Part shown: in pieces, positions 62,256-64,000 of the stretch
Layout: every line of letters begins with the position of its first letter
Position numbering within the stretch: the first letter of the stretch is position 1
Assembly (NCBI GenBank): GCA_013365325.1
Contig: JABVXV010000079.1
Coordinates: 154,845 to 218,844, forward strand
DNA: 64,000 nucleotides
Source: Dipetalonema caudispina
Lineage: Eukaryota; Nematoda; Chromadorea; Rhabditida; Onchocercidae
Direction: 5' to 3'
Translations under genes and position numbers: made by a program
Notes under the pieces: generated by a model
The model's input: the letters and a program-made list of their open reading frames with translations, nothing else
Databases searched by the model: none
What the model was told of the DNA's origin: nothing

Positions 62256-64000
62256 TTACCTACGAAATAGGCCTGGCATTAGATCGATGACAGCTTCTCG
62301 AATTTCATGTGAACGACAGCCAATAATAATTGTTTTGGAGAAGGAATTTAAAAATGAAATGATAACAATTGTTGAGTATACAGAATTCGGTATATTTTCA
62401 TTACTCGTCTCAAAGAATGCCACAATCATAGGTAAAACGTATAGACCAGCAGTCGCAAAACACGACATACCTACCGTTGTTGTAAAGTGTAGTTGACGCT
62501 TGCTTATCTTAATTGATTCGAAATTCTGAAAATAGCGAATTGAAAAATTATTGATTAATATTCGTATTGCATGAAAAGACAGAAGGACGGCTTGTTCTAA
62601 TTTTGTTACGGAAGAAGTTGAAAGCAAATACTTCGTTGAAGAAAAAAATCTGGAAATGTATTCAAGTTGGCTAATTGGCCGATAACGGTGTTTTTCTCCA
62701 TAGATATTTGAGGCGCAAAATGTCATTTAAGATAAATGTAACGAAGCGGAAAAATAATTAAATCCGCGTGAGTGACTTTAAATCATACAAAAAATTAAAA
62801 GAAAGTAGAAGCAAACTGCAAACTTGTTGTTCTTTTATCTTTTTATTATGTCGTCGCACAATGATTAAAGTGATAATATAAAGTACAACACTTCCAGCAG
62901 CAGCACTAATGCGTGTAGCATAGAATATTCGATTGAACAATGGACATCGACTATTTGGTGTCCTATAATTATGTTTTTGAAGTTGACCACATAGGGTTAT
63001 GTGTTAAACTGGAAAGATTTAATTTAAGCTATATTAATTATAATTAAGAGAGATAAATTAAAGCCATAATTTATTTTCAGATTTGTGGTTTTTATTTTTA
63101 ACTTGCACGGTTGATTCTAATTTAATAAACAGCAAAAAATTTTGGAGAAATTCTAAATGTTATTTGTTAATGATTCGATTAATTTAATTTATTCTTGTTT
63201 TATTTCTGTTTAAAACCGTCAAATTTTACTCCGAAAAGTTTCATAAAGCTAACCAACAGTAAGAATCCACACTGGCATTATTTAAATATGAACAAACTAC
63301 ACTTGCAAATATCAATAGAAGAACCGATAAATTGCTGCCAACTACCTGAAATTCAATTTTTTTCTATTAATAAGTGATTTGAAAGTATTACGACATTTAT
63401 GATAATTAAATTAGGGCTGATGTTGCGATATTTCCAACTTCAATCTTCTAATACAATAACGTTCCGGTCCATAAAATAATATAAAGCTGTTTATATTTTG
63501 AGCGATTTCTTGTCACACACAAGAAACCTCTGACAATTCGACGTATCAGTAACCGATGAGCCATGCCATCGTTTTTCCCTCGTTTCTTTCGACAAGCAAT
63601 TCAAAAATCAACATTTTTTCAGATAAAAGTTGAAAGACAATTCTACCAAATAATGCTGAATTTTCGCCATGTTTTTATAATACAAAACAGGTTTGACGAC
63701 TGAAATTATCCGGTCGATACTGACCACAAGCATTGATATGGCGGTCATCGGCTCTGCCCTAAATCTTTTGCCAATTATCATCTGAGTAAATAAGTATATA
63801 AGTTAATTTTATCATTTCTTAATGAGTTTGCATCTTACACAGTATAATAAACAGCGTTATTAAAACTTGCAGGTAAGGTTCTGTGACATAGTCGAGAAAT
63901 AAAGTCTCTCTGTTGCTTGGACAATTTATATTCATCGTTACTTTGTATAAAAATGGCAAGGCAGTGATGGTTGTTACAATTCCTTCTATTGGTGATGACA
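62256..64000 (-). CDS. 7TM serpentine receptor, 5' end outside window
   Basis: Five phase-consistent exons (64000-63841 partial, 63758-63647, 63345-63254, 62962-62824, 62525-62256) encode a rhodopsin-like receptor from TM2 onward. TM2 contains IEGIVTTITALPFLYKV. TM3 ends at the G-protein contact motif VVSIDRIISVV. TM4 is LSVLLLIFASVVCSYL, and TM5 (SAAAGSVVLYIITLIIV) runs into a basic third loop (RRHNKKIKEQQ). TM6 is TTTVGMSCFATAGLYVLPMI, and TM7 leads to GCRSHEIREAV and a short tail. The last exon stops at TAA 62258-62256, but an AG/GTAAAT donor overlaps it, so another 3' exon is possible. The family (srsx, srx or peptide receptor) is unresolved. The donor at 62823 (GTTTGC) is weak. Confidence 0.72.

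Noticed and set aside
1..64000. tRNA, rRNA or CRISPR-like elements
   Set aside because: I looked for tRNA B-box-like GGTTCRA motifs and for regularly spaced repeats and found none with a supporting fold or array structure.

Overview
The window reads as nuclear DNA of a parasitic nematode, most likely a filarial worm or close relative. It is strongly AT-rich with many long poly-A/T tracts. Genes are split by short introns whose acceptors follow the nematode TTTTCAG pattern, and several start codons sit just behind such an acceptor, as expected for spliced-leader trans-splicing. The recognisable proteins align with nematode and human orthologues from memory only; no search was run. Exon models were built by hand from splice sites and reading-phase agreement.

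Layout. 1-6566 (+): the 3' part of an unrecognised low-complexity gene. 6567-15158: a gene desert. 15159-19861: a large imperfect inverted repeat of about 1.3 and 2.0 kb around a 1.4 kb spacer. Only the right arm carries a gene, for a secreted protein with six 11-residue repeats and a six-cysteine tail. 20773-26275 (+): three compact housekeeping genes in a row: V-ATPase subunit E (vha-8), RNA polymerase II subunit RPB9 (rpb-9) and the Ragulator subunit LAMTOR2. 29201-29353 (-): a 50-residue single-pass membrane microprotein ending in polyglycine. 32304-48442 (-): a 14-exon TACC (transforming acidic coiled-coil) gene with a probable second promoter, interrupted by a 100-N assembly gap with duplicated flanks. 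54349-59024 (-): an 11-exon L-2-hydroxyglutarate dehydrogenase. 53242-54232 (-): three phase-matched exons of an unrecognised small protein just beyond it. 62256-64000 (-): a 7TM serpentine receptor running off the window edge.

How the genes relate. V-ATPase and LAMTOR2 both act at the lysosome in amino-acid/mTORC1 signalling, and RPB9 is a core transcription subunit. Their same-strand order suggests co-expression, possibly an operon, although spacing of 0.8-1.0 kb is long for one. TACC (centrosome and microtubules), L2HGDH (mitochondrial metabolite repair) and the receptor look independent.

Most worth a second look: the inverted repeat with its one-armed secreted-protein gene, the hidden exons that may interleave with L2HGDH, the polyglycine microprotein, the alternative TACC start, and several perfect hairpins.
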